DNA of 34,681 nucleotides from Anaerolineales bacterium (GTDB lineage Bacteria; Chloroflexota; Anaerolineae; Anaerolineales; E44-bin32). The notes under the pieces are model-generated. The model had not been told where the DNA came from. It did no database searches and was given only the letters and a program-made list of their open reading frames with translations. The stretch spans positions 24,210 through 58,890 of the forward strand of contig WVZH01000491.1 in NCBI GenBank assembly GCA_011772595.1, written 5' to 3'. Each line of letters opens with the position of its first letter. Within the stretch, counting starts at the first letter, position 1. The translations under genes were made by a program, and so were the position numbers. Positions 18,667 through 26,435 of the stretch are shown piece by piece.

Positions 18667-18838
18667 TGTCTCTCCTGTGGTCCAAGACGATCGTTCGAAA
18701 TGAGTTCATCGTTCCCTTGGCGACAACGGAAGCGAGGGTTCCCTTCATTCGCCATTCGCGATCTTACTATGAAGGAGTCGCATCTTGGCGAGCAATGCGG
18801 TGCCTCAAACTTCATCCAATGTAGAGACACGTCGCCAA

Positions 18839-18864
18839 AGAAAAACCCTGTCTCACGGACAGGG
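18839..18864 (-). terminator. Intrinsic terminator in the btuF leader
   Basis: Read on the minus strand, CCCTGTC and GACAGGG form a perfect seven-base-pair stem with a five-base loop, followed directly by TTTTTC. It lies about 57 bases after the riboswitch P1 helix and 173 bases before the btuF start. This is the natural off-switch of the expression platform. Confidence 0.8.
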
Positions 18865-18921
18865 GCTGCTCGTCGCTCTTGATGGGCTCACCTCCTTTCC
18901 GCGAAGGATCTGGTAAACGTT

Positions 18922-19052
18922 GTTCGGGCGGTCGACCTGGCTTTCCGTTCACACGGATTACAGTTGCGGGACAGCGCTGGACTTCACCTGCTTAGTTAGG
19001 TGCCACCAGCTTCGCCTTTACGCCCTCCCATCCGGGGGAAGGGCACCCAAAC
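18922..19052 (-). promoter_or_regulatory. Cobalamin (adenosylcobalamin) riboswitch
   Basis: On the minus strand the conserved core reads GGTGAAGTCC, then GCTGTCCCGCAACTGTAATC, and later the B12 box AAAGCCAGGTCGACCGCC (18927-18944). These are the diagnostic blocks of the cobalamin aptamer in the right order. The 5' segment GTTTGGG (19046-19052) pairs with CCCGAAC (18922-18928) to close helix P1. GGTGCC and a GC-rich side helix lie between. It precedes btuFCD and a terminator hairpin. Confidence 0.92.
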
Positions 19053-19078
19053 CGTTCAACGATTCGATTGTCCTCTAA

Positions 19079-19106
19079 ATTCTAGCCCGAAATCACCAAA
19101 ACGCAA
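19079..19106 (-). promoter_or_regulatory. Promoter of the btuFCD leader
   Basis: On the minus strand TTGCGT (19106-19101) and TAGAAT (19084-19079) are spaced by 16 bases. The -10 element matches consensus at five of six positions, the -35 only at the TTG. Transcription would begin near 19072, about 20 bases before the riboswitch P1 helix, which is where it should be. Confidence 0.45.
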
Positions 19107-19416
19107 GGAACCGCTTGACTCCTTCTGGCCGCCTCCATAGAATTACAGCAACAAACTTGCCAGACAGGGAAGAGTTCCGACTTCGCCTGACTCCGAAGAG
19201 GCCATCCTCGTTGAGTTGTGTGGCGCCGAGCGAAAACTCACTAGGTCGAGGAACCTGTCTTGAGCTCCTCAGGAAAAATTATTCGATACACATGTTGAAC
19301 ACTGCCTGACAGTGGAAATTCGATCAAGTACACGACTGAGGGCGCCGACCGCCATGGCACGCGTCCTTATTTTATCTAGAAGCATTCCATCAAGCTGACA
19401 TGGAACGGAGGTTTCG
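19107..19416. other. Intergenic region upstream of the first glyA-gcvT fusion
   Basis: No credible gene is seen; a 64-codon frame at 19115 has no ribosome-binding site and no protein-like pattern. The stretch should hold the promoter of the plus-strand fusion gene, but I could not find a convincing -35/-10 pair. CGGAGG lies five bases before the ATG at 19417. I looked for a glycine riboswitch core and did not find one. Confidence 0.45.
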
Positions 19417-22400
19417 ATGCCCGATTCTCTCTTTCGCGGCACGTTGGCTGAACTTGATCCAGAGGTTTATGAGCTAACGCAACTTGAATCAGAGCGACAA
19501 TATCGAAGATTGATCCTCATCGCTAGCGAAAGCACTTCCCCGCTTGCAGTGCGAGATGCCTTGGATTCAGCGTTCCAAAATCTGTATGCGGAAGGATATC
19601 CGGACGAGATCACCCGCTGGCTGAGCGAAGACGAAATCCTGGACTACGACACACGTCTGGCTCACTACCGACGGTATTCCAACCCTCGCTATTACAAAGG
19701 CGTCGAGTACGCCGACGCAATTGAGGCGCTAGCACGCCGTCGCTGCGCAGAAGCCTTTGCAACCAATGGGTTGACGGCAGATGACTTGTACGTGAACGTC
19801 CAACCGCTTTCGGGTTCCCCTGCTAACAACGCCGTTTACCACGCCCTTGTTGAACCCGGCCAGACGGTGATGGGCATGGACCTGCTCCACGGCGGACACC
19901 TCACGCACGGATCCCCGGCCAACCGCTCGGGAAAGATCTACAACATCGTTCATTACACAGTCGATCCTGAGACCCAACGGATAAACTACCAAGCTGTGCG
20001 CGAATTGGCGCTCGAGAACAAGCCTAAGATGATCATCGCCGGTTACTCGTCCTATCCCTGGGCTGTAGATTGGGCTAGATTTCGCGCCATCGCAGACGAG
20101 GTGGGTGCCTGTCTACTGGCTGATATTGCACACGTGGCCGGGTTGGTTATTGCGGGCGCGTATCCCTCTCCGGTCGGACACGCACATGTCATAACCACAA
20201 CTACCCATAAAACCCTGAACGGACCTCGAGGTGCTGTGATCATCACGGAAGACCATGAAATGGCCCGCAAGGTCGATCAGGCTGTTTTCCCAGGAGAACA
20301 AGGCGGGCCACATATCAACGTGATCGCCGCGCTGGCGCTCACGTTCAAGTTAGCGCAGACCAGAAGATTCAGCATTCTGCAGCATCAAGTGGTCAAGAAT
20401 TGTGCTACATTGACCAATCGTCTCGAGCAGCGCGGCTTCCCAATCGCCTTCGGTGGGACCGACACCCATCTTATGAATCTGGACTGCCGACATGTGGTCG
20501 GTTCCGACGGAACTCACCTTTCTGGCGATATGGCAGCTCGCATACTGGATATCGCCGGTATCGTGGTGAATCGAAATACCATTCCTGGTGACCGTTCTGC
20601 ATACGACCCTTCCGGCATTCGTATTGGAACTTCGTGGGTCACACAACGTGGATTCAAAGAGAAGGAGACGATTGAAGTAGCCGATATCATCGCCGATGTA
20701 CTCTTGGCAGCGACCCCGTACAGATTGAAATCCCGCAAACATCGCAACCGACGTGCCAAAGTCGACTTTGCTGTGCTCGAAGATGCGAAGCTGCGAGTGC
20801 GCAGGTTGGCAGAGGGGGCAGGCATAGATTTTGAACCGACTGAGCACAACTATCCACACTTCTATTACATAGACGACAAGCCTTCAAGGGCAGGCAAGCG
20901 AGTCGCGTTCGATGTTGGTGGAGAACACGTTCGGCAACTGCTGAACGTCGCCTTGAGCAGCGATATCGAGGATCTGCAACCATCCCAGAGCCAAGCGACT
21001 AGATTGAGCACACCACAAGGCGACATCGATGGCACGCTCACCTGTAAATCGGCTTACGAGTTTCAACTGAGCCTACCTGCGAGTGAGGCAGGTCTCGCGG
21101 CTGCCTGGTTGCGCGCCCTATCCGACGGATACGTCAGCATCAACGACGACGATTTACTGGCCAAATCCCCCGGTCCCGTATGGGTGAAGGAATCAGCCGA
21201 CGCACCAGCGCGAGCCATGAAAGGTGAAAAGATCGGTCGCAAGAAGCCGTACTACAGAGGGATTGGGAAGGAAACCGGGGAGGCGCTACCTAAATTCACC
21301 TGGGAAGAACCCGAAGAAAACGGTGAGTTGAAACACACGACCTTACATGCAATACATCAAGAACTGGGGGCAAAAATGGGTCCCTTCGCTGGCTGGTACA
21401 TGCCCGTCTGGTATTCATCGGTAGGAGAGGAACATCAAGCGGTGCGTAATGCCTCCGGTGTATTTGATGTCTCGCACATGGGAATTTTCCAAGCCGAAGG
21501 TCCCTCCGCGGCACCGTTTCTGGATAGCGTATGCGGCAACGACATAAGCTATCTCAACGTCGGTGAATCGGCATACACACACTTCTTAGATCCAGACGCC
21601 AACGTGATCGACGACCTGTTAGTATACCGGCGTGCTTCAGAGCAATATCTCCTTGTTGTGAACGCCGCGAACGAAGCGAAAGACTGGGCTTGGCTGAACG
21701 CCGTGCGCGAGGGGTCGGTGCTCGTGGACAACAATCGGCCTTGGGTACACGCTTTCGGACGCGATGTCGTCCTTCGCAATCTACATGATCCTTCCGCCGG
21801 AAAAGATATGTTGGTGGACATCGCCTTACAAGGTCCCTTGTCACAAGACATTCTGCTCTCACTGCAATGCGACGAGGCAACATGCAAACGTATACGCAAA
21901 CTTAAGCGGGCAGAGCTGTGTGAGGTCACTCTTGGCGGTATCGACCTGATCGTATCCAGAACCGGCTACACGGGCGAACCTATGGCGTTTGAATTGTTCG
22001 TGCATCCGTACCAGTCGGTCGTGTTGTGGAAAGCGCTCCTCGACATAGGAGGCCCTATGGGCCTCCAGCCCATCGGCCTGGGAGCGCGAGACTCTTTACG
22101 CATCGAAGCTGGCCTTCCGTTGTACGGGCAAGAGATGGCTGGAGAGTTGAACCTGGGTGTCGGCGACGCCGGTTTTCGTAATTACGTGAAAACCTACAAA
22201 CCATGGTTCATCGGCCGAGACAGCTTTCTAGCGCGCGAGGAACAACGCAACAGCGAGGTTGTACGCTTCAGATGTATTGAGAAAGGTGTACGCATGGCAC
22301 ATTATGGCGATCCCGTGCTCGACAAGCGTGGACTCACGATAGGGTTTGTGACTAGCTGTGCGGCAGACCGACACAATTTGCTTACCGGGCAGGCCCATGT

Positions 22401-22554
22401 CTATAAAAAATATACGGAAGTAGACACGCCCATCTTCCTCTTTCAAGGGACGCCAATGAAAGCCGACGGTGAATCTCCACCGGATCTCCAACCAGGCGAT
22501 CGAATATTTATCCCCACCGCGGCGACGGTATTACCGAGGTTTCCGAAACTATGA
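19417..22554 (+). CDS. glyA-gcvT: Fused serine hydroxymethyltransferase - aminomethyltransferase (GlyA-GcvT), copy 1
   Basis: The protein has 1045 residues. Residues 1 to about 440 are a PLP-dependent serine hydroxymethyltransferase: YAEGYP at 57-62, LSGSPANNAVYHAL, HGGHLTHGSPANRSGK, the PLP lysine Lys265 in TTTTHKTLNGPRGA, and SGIRIGTSW. Residues about 641-1045 are a full glycine-cleavage T-protein: GAKMGPFAGWYMPVWY, GVFDVSHMG, the catalytic acidic pair Asp732-Asp733 in VIDDLLVYRR, and RTGYTGEP. Together they could pass methylene-tetrahydrofolate directly between glycine cleavage and serine synthesis. Two oddities: about 26 extra residues (63-90) in the hydroxymethyltransferase loop, and a central segment (about 496-580) resembling a worn T-protein domain. 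serC, serA and DUF1015 face it on the other strand. Canonical single enzymes are about 415 and 365 residues. Confidence 0.9.
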   Translation: MPDSLFRGTLAELDPEVYELTQLESERQYRRLILIASESTSPLAVRDALDSAFQNLYAEGYPDEITRWLSEDEILDYDTRLAHYRRYSNPRYYKGVEYADAIEALARRRCAEAFATNGLTADDLYVNVQPLSGSPANNAVYHALVEPGQTVMGMDLLHGGHLTHGSPANRSGKIYNIVHYTVDPETQRINYQAVRELALENKPKMIIAGYSSYPWAVDWARFRAIADEVGACLLADIAHVAGLVIAGAYPSPVGHAHVITTTTHKTLNGPRGAVIITEDHEMARKVDQAVFPGEQGGPHINVIAALALTFKLAQTRRFSILQHQVVKNCATLTNRLEQRGFPIAFGGTDTHLMNLDCRHVVGSDGTHLSGDMAARILDIAGIVVNRNTIPGDRSAYDPSGIRIGTSWVTQRGFKEKETIEVADIIADVLLAATPYRLKSRKHRNRRAKVDFAVLEDAKLRVRRLAEGAGIDFEPTEHNYPHFYYIDDKPSRAGKRVAFDVGGEHVRQLLNVALSSDIEDLQPSQSQATRLSTPQGDIDGTLTCKSAYEFQLSLPASEAGLAAAWLRALSDGYVSINDDDLLAKSPGPVWVKESADAPARAMKGEKIGRKKPYYRGIGKETGEALPKFTWEEPEENGELKHTTLHAIHQELGAKMGPFAGWYMPVWYSSVGEEHQAVRNASGVFDVSHMGIFQAEGPSAAPFLDSVCGNDISYLNVGESAYTHFLDPDANVIDDLLVYRRASEQYLLVVNAANEAKDWAWLNAVREGSVLVDNNRPWVHAFGRDVVLRNLHDPSAGKDMLVDIALQGPLSQDILLSLQCDEATCKRIRKLKRAELCEVTLGGIDLIVSRTGYTGEPMAFELFVHPYQSVVLWKALLDIGGPMGLQPIGLGARDSLRIEAGLPLYGQEMAGELNLGVGDAGFRNYVKTYKPWFIGRDSFLAREEQRNSEVVRFRCIEKGVRMAHYGDPVLDKRGLTIGFVTSCAADRHNLLTGQAHVYKKYTEVDTPIFLFQGTPMKADGESPPDLQPGDRIFIPTAATVLPRFPKL

Positions 22555-22632
22555 GCTAAACCGTCGATCGCACGGCACACGAAAGTGCCTGCTAATAACG
22601 TGTCCTTGAAAATCGCCTCCATGATTAATGTA

Positions 22633-22655
22633 GAGACGCCCCGGCGGGGCGTCTC
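22633..22655. repeat. Hairpin repeat with 10-bp GC-rich arms
   Basis: GAGACGCCCC and GGGGCGTCTC form a perfect 10-bp stem around GGC. It lies between the converging stops of the first fusion gene and the DUF1015 gene. The arm sequence is of a kind seen as dispersed intergenic repeats in several phyla, from memory. No T-run follows, so termination would be structural at most. Confidence 0.65.
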
Positions 22656-22680
22656 AACAACCTCACGAAGAAATATGTCA

Positions 22681-22700
22681 GGGCGACCGGCCGGTCGCCC
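22681..22700. repeat. 20-bp perfect palindrome
   Basis: GGGCGACCGGCCGGTCGCCC equals its own reverse complement. It is the second of three palindromic units packed in this convergent gap. From memory, the same core appears as a dispersed repeat flanked by GTAG...CTAC in other genomes. Confidence 0.65.
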
Positions 22701-22711
22701 CGACTGCGTTC

Positions 22712-22796
22712 TGTCATTGCGAGGCACGCAGTGCCGTGGCAATCTCCAACTCGCGGCGTGGGGATCGCTTCGCCCCTGACGGGGCTCGCGATGACA
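22712..22796. repeat. Short interspersed palindromic repeat (about 85 bp) with 12-bp terminal inverted repeats
   Basis: TGTCATTGCGAG (22712-22723) and CTCGCGATGACA (22785-22796) are inverted repeats matching at 11 of 12 positions. The interior contains further inverted pieces (GGCAATCTC against GGGATCGCTT, and GCCCCTGACGGGGC). This end sequence is that of a widespread non-coding palindromic or MITE-like repeat known from many bacterial genomes, including Chloroflexota. It encodes nothing. Confidence 0.7.
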
Positions 22797-22818
22797 AGCG
22801 GGGGCGGCGTAGGGATAC

Positions 22819-24060
22819 CTACTCAAGTCCGTGGACGACCAAACCGCTACGCAGTTTGGGTTCAAACCATGTTGTTTTCGGCGGCATGATATTCCCGCTA
22901 TCGGCGATATCTAATAACTGTTTCATCGATACTGGATAGAGCGCAAAAGCTACCGCCATCTCGCCGCTATCCACCCTTCTCTCTAATTCACCCAGACCGC
23001 GCATTCCGCCGACAAAATCGATGCGCTTCGACGTCCTGAGATCTTTGATATCGAGAATGGGATCCAACACCTGGTTCGAGAGTATGGTCACATCCAATAC
23101 CCCGATGGGATCACTCTCATCATAGGTGTCTTCATGGGCGACGAGCTTATACCATTTCCCCTCTAAATACATGCCGAAGGTGTGAAGAGAGACTGGTTTG
23201 TACGCCTCGCTTCCCATCTCCTCGATGGAAAATGCTCCCTTGAGAGAATCGAGAAACTCCTCAGAACGAAGGGAGTTCAAATCCTTCACCACACGGTTGT
23301 AATCCAGAATGCGCAATTGGTTATCCGGGAAATGAACCGCTAAGAAATAGTTATATTCTTCGTCCCCCTTGTGATCAGGATTGTTCAATTTCTTTTCATG
23401 TCCCACTAAGGCTGCCGCCGCCGTGCGATGGTGACCGTCGGCAATATAGGTTGCTGGGATTTGGCCGAACAGGTCGACCAACGCATCGATCTTCTCTCTG
23501 TCCCATATCACCCAAAAGTGATGCCCGATGCCGTCTTCGGTCGTAAAGTCATACTCCGCGGGTTGATCATTCACGATGCCCTCGACGATTGCGTCGATTG
23601 CTGGAACCGCCGGATAGGCATAGAATACCGGCTCCATGTTTGCGTTGGTCACGCGAACATGCTTCATCCTGTCTTCTTCTTTGTCGGGGCGCGTAAGCTC
23701 GTGTTTCTTGACCACGCCGCTCATATAGTCATCCACACTTGCACAGCCAACCAGACCATATTGAGTACGTCCCATCATCGTCTGTGCGTAGATATACAAG
23801 TGTTCGTCCTTGTCTTGGACTAATAGATCTTTCTTTTTGAACTCCGCAAAATTACTCTTGGCCTTATCGTACACTTGCTGTGAATGTACATCCACGCCCG
23901 GCTCGAAGTCGATTTCTGGTTTCGTGATGTGCAACAAAGAAATTTCTGTGGCTTCATCCCGGGCTTCTTCGGAGTTCAACACATCGTACGGACGACAAGC
24001 GATTTCATGCGCCAGTTCTTTCGGGGGACGCAACCCTTTAAATGGTTTCAATACCGCCAT
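22819..24060 (-). CDS. DUF1015 (COG4198) family protein of the serine operon
   Basis: The 413 residues carry the whole DUF1015 pattern: LKPFKGLRPP at the start, RPYDVL near residue 23, KKHELTRPDKEEDRMKH at 118-134, ATYIADGHHRTAAAALVGH with Asp208 to Arg212, and MPPKTTWFEPKLRSGLVVH at the end. The family has no settled function. The DGHHR block recalls the GxHR-type nucleotide-binding motif of the ParB, sulfiredoxin and serine-kinase fold, so an ATP-using or phosphoserine-related activity is possible; that is inference. It follows serC and serA on the same strand (68-bp gap) in the order I recall from Bacteroides. AGGAG lies eight bases before the ATG. Confidence 0.85.
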   Translation of the reverse strand: MAVLKPFKGLRPPKELAHEIACRPYDVLNSEEARDEATEISLLHITKPEIDFEPGVDVHSQQVYDKAKSNFAEFKKKDLLVQDKDEHLYIYAQTMMGRTQYGLVGCASVDDYMSGVVKKHELTRPDKEEDRMKHVRVTNANMEPVFYAYPAVPAIDAIVEGIVNDQPAEYDFTTEDGIGHHFWVIWDREKIDALVDLFGQIPATYIADGHHRTAAAALVGHEKKLNNPDHKGDEEYNYFLAVHFPDNQLRILDYNRVVKDLNSLRSEEFLDSLKGAFSIEEMGSEAYKPVSLHTFGMYLEGKWYKLVAHEDTYDESDPIGVLDVTILSNQVLDPILDIKDLRTSKRIDFVGGMRGLGELERRVDSGEMAVAFALYPVSMKQLLDIADSGNIMPPKTTWFEPKLRSGLVVHGLE

Positions 24061-24128
24061 ACATCAGGCTCCTATTTAGTGACTATGGATTTCCCCGGAC
24101 GAACGATCTAGTTCAGAACCGCAGTCTT

Positions 24129-25049
24129 TTAATTCACCTGAAAGGTGTTGACTCCATTCTCCAGGTAATCTACGATCTGTGTTGCCGCTGCGATTCCGGC
24201 GTTGATATTCGCCTCCGCTGTCTGAGCGCCCATCTTCTTCGGTGTGAAGAAGAAACGGCCAGAATATTTTTCGCCAAGCTCATCTTTGCATGCGGGTGCA
24301 ACGTCAGAGATGTAGCCGAAATCCTCCCGTTCTTCAAACATCCGCAACAAGTCGCCTTCGTGAATGATCTCTGTCCGCGCCGGGTTGACCAAAACCGCCG
24401 GTACAGGCATCTTCGATAGAAGTTGATAATTGATCGACTCTTTCGTCTGCTCGTTCGCAGGGATGTTCACGGATACGTAATGACAGGTGCTGTAGAGTTC
24501 GTCTGCCGATCCGAGAAAAACGATACCGTCTTTCTCACCAACCTCCTCCGGATGTGTGGGGCGAAAAACATACACCTGCATCCCCAAACCTTTGGCGATG
24601 CTCGCTATTCGCTTCCCCACGTTGCCGTAGCCATGAATGCCCAGGTTCTTCCCTTTCAACTCCGCCCCGGCCACACCGGCGTAGAATTTCCGCGCGAAAT
24701 AGATCATCATTCCGACGGCCAATTCTGCCACGGCGTTCGAATTCTGTCCGGGCGTGTTCATGACGACAACACCCTTTTCCGTGGCAGCTTCAAGATCGAT
24801 GTTGTCATACCCAGCTCCAGCCCGAGCGACCACCTTGAGGTCCTTCGCCGCTTCGATCACCTCACGGGTGACTTTATCGCTCCTGACAATCAGGGCATTG
24901 GCATCTGTAACGGCAGAAACCAGGTCGGATTGATCGGGATACTTTTCCAACAGGACGAATTCGTAACCAGCGTCGCTAGCGATCTTCTTTATGCCTTCAA
25001 CAGCTGTGGGAATGAACGGTTTAACAGTTGCAACAAGTAGCTTTGTCAT
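24129..25049 (-). CDS. serA: D-3-phosphoglycerate dehydrogenase (short, ACT-less type)
   Basis: The 306 residues form one D-2-hydroxyacid dehydrogenase unit without the regulatory ACT domain. [10 protein letters not shown] at 76-85 and [12 protein letters not shown] bind the substrate. The NAD loop is [10 protein letters not shown] at 137-146. Arg225 in LVNPAR is the substrate arginine. The usual catalytic His of the TPHxG motif is absent: the sequence reads TPKKMGAQT, with Lys271-Lys272. From memory this is a feature of the whole SerA type found in Bacteroides, so the enzyme is probably active with different acid-base chemistry. It oxidises 3-phosphoglycerate, the first step of serine synthesis. 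GAGGAA precedes the ATG. Confidence 0.88.
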   Translation of the reverse strand: MTKLLVATVKPFIPTAVEGIKKIASDAGYEFVLLEKYPDQSDLVSAVTDANALIVRSDKVTREVIEAAKDLKVVARAGAGYDNIDLEAATEKGVVVMNTPGQNSNAVAELAVGMMIYFARKFYAGVAGAELKGKNLGIHGYGNVGKRIASIAKGLGMQVYVFRPTHPEEVGEKDGIVFLGSADELYSTCHYVSVNIPANEQTKESINYQLLSKMPVPAVLVNPARTEIIHEGDLLRMFEEREDFGYISDVAPACKDELGEKYSGRFFFTPKKMGAQTAEANINAGIAAATQIVDYLENGVNTFQVN

Positions 25050-25084
25050 CGTAATTTCCTCTTCATGCGCTATGAGAAAGTTGA

Positions 25085-25108
25085 AGCCAGGGAGCGTGCT
25101 CCCTGGCT
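25085..25108. repeat. Intercistronic hairpin between serC and serA
   Basis: AGCCAGGGAGC and GCTCCCTGGCT form an 11-bp perfect inverted repeat separated by two bases, in the 70-bp gap between serC and serA. On the minus strand it is followed by TCAACTTTCTC, too broken a T-run for a strong terminator. Partial termination or protection of the upstream serC message from decay are both possible. Confidence 0.55.
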
Positions 25109-25119
25109 TGCGTTTGTAA

Positions 25120-26190
25120 CTAGTGTTTCGCCTCGAACTCCTGCATGCAATCTACCAATGCTTGCACACTTTCGATGGGCAATGCGTTATACAGGGAGGC
25201 TCTAAACCCGCCGACCGAACGATGACCCTTAATTCCCACCATACCACGTTCTGACGCAAACTCCAGAAAATCACCTTCCAGATCCTTATATTCGTCCGCC
25301 ATGATGAAACAGGCGTTCATGCGCGAACGGTCTTCTTCAGCGACCGTGCCTACGAACAGCTTGTTACGATCGATTTCGCCGTAGAGCAACGAAGTTTTAT
25401 CGATGTTTCTTTTCTCAAGCTCGGCGACGCCTCCGATGCTCTTAAACCACTCCAAAGTTTGAAGCGCACTGAAAATGGGCATGACCGGAGGGGTGTTGAA
25501 CGCAGAATCTTTCGAAATGTGCGTTCGATAGTCGACCATCGTGGGTATTTCGCGGTCCACCTTTCCTAATATATCCTCTTTGACGATCACGAAGGTGGCT
25601 CCCGCGGGTCCCAAGTTCTTTTGGTTGCCGCCGTAGATGATCCCATACTTGGACACATCCATTCTACGACTGAAGATATCGGACGACATGTCCGCCACAA
25701 GTGGGACGCCGACGTCCGGATCCTCTAAGATCTCCGTCCCTTTGATCGTGTTGTTGGTCGTAATATGGAAATAATCTGCATCCTCAGGTACCTTATAATC
25801 CTTGGGAATGTAACTGAAATCTTTATCAGCAGAGGAGGCGACTTCGTCAACTTCCCCAAAGATTTTTGCCTCCTTGATGGCCTTCGTGGCCCAAGATCCG
25901 GTGTTCAGATAAGCAGCTTTCTTGTTCAATAGGTTGTAAGGAACCATAAAGAACTGTGTGCTAGCACCACCCCCCAGGTACAACACGGCATATCCCTCGG
26001 GAACTTCTAGCAATTCCTTCACCAGCGCTTGGGCTTCTGCCATGATGTCCTTGAACTCTTGGCTCCTGTGTGATATCTCCATGATGGAGAGCCCCGTCCC
26101 GCGGACCTCTTTTAAGGCCTCAATGGTTTTGTCCACCGTAAATTGAGGCATGATCGACGGGCCCGGATAGAAATTGTGTTTTTTCGTCAT
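25120..26190 (-). CDS. serC: Phosphoserine aminotransferase
   Basis: The 356 residues show the class V aminotransferase pattern of Ser[12 protein letters not shown] at the start, [30 protein letters not shown], and AADMSSD-like [11 protein letters not shown]. The PLP lysine is Lys191 in [11 protein letters not shown]. The C-terminus has [20 protein letters not shown]. It converts 3-phosphohydroxypyruvate and glutamate to phosphoserine. AAAGGATAGG lies just before the ATG. The gene diverges from the second fusion gene across 245 bases and leads a serC-serA-DUF1015 unit. No serB follows. Confidence 0.92.
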   Translation of the reverse strand: MTKKHNFYPGPSIMPQFTVDKTIEALKEVRGTGLSIMEISHRSQEFKDIMAEAQALVKELLEVPEGYAVLYLGGGASTQFFMVPYNLLNKKAAYLNTGSWATKAIKEAKIFGEVDEVASSADKDFSYIPKDYKVPEDADYFHITTNNTIKGTEILEDPDVGVPLVADMSSDIFSRRMDVSKYGIIYGGNQKNLGPAGATFVIVKEDILGKVDREIPTMVDYRTHISKDSAFNTPPVMPIFSALQTLEWFKSIGGVAELEKRNIDKTSLLYGEIDRNKLFVGTVAEEDRSRMNACFIMADEYKDLEGDFLEFASERGMVGIKGHRSVGGFRASLYNALPIESVQALVDCMQEFEAKH

Positions 26191-26435
26191 TGGCCTATCC
26201 TTTGTATTTTAAAAAACGGTCTGAATTGAGATAAAGATCGGGGAGACTTGTAAGCCGGGCAATCATTTCTTGATCTTCCAATCGTATGAATGATGGTCTC
26301 GACTTATAATCATTATATACTAAAGCATTGGACGACGAGTATCCATTCGAACTTTCAGCGGTTTCTTCGCCAGAATACTTAGATTTCGTAACGCATCGGA
26401 ATCCTCTCCCCGCATGAGGTAAAGGAGTCAATCCA
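26191..26435. promoter_or_regulatory. Divergent control region between serC and the second glyA-gcvT fusion
   Basis: This 245-bp gap must drive serC to the left and the fusion gene to the right. An AT-rich core at about 26303-26322 holds TATAAT on the plus strand (26305-26310) and TATAAT on the minus strand (26317-26312), overlapping back to back. Neither has a good -35 at the right distance, so an activator or another sigma factor may be needed. A minus-strand open frame of 78 codons crosses the region but does not look like a protein. AAAGGAG precedes the fusion ATG. Confidence 0.4.

Noticed and set aside
18860..18900. GGAGGTGAG in the riboswitch leader, followed by a frame that could code a short leader peptide
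   Set aside because: The best frame would need an ATC start and runs straight through the terminator stem, so it is more likely part of the RNA platform.
19107..19416. Possible glycine riboswitch before the first glyA-gcvT fusion
   Set aside because: I looked for the conserved GGAGAG...GAAGGGGCAA-type blocks and did not find them here or at 26191-26435.
26195..26431. 78-codon minus-strand frame upstream of serC
   Set aside because: It fills the divergent promoter region, has no ribosome-binding site of note and no protein-like pattern; serC has its own good start.
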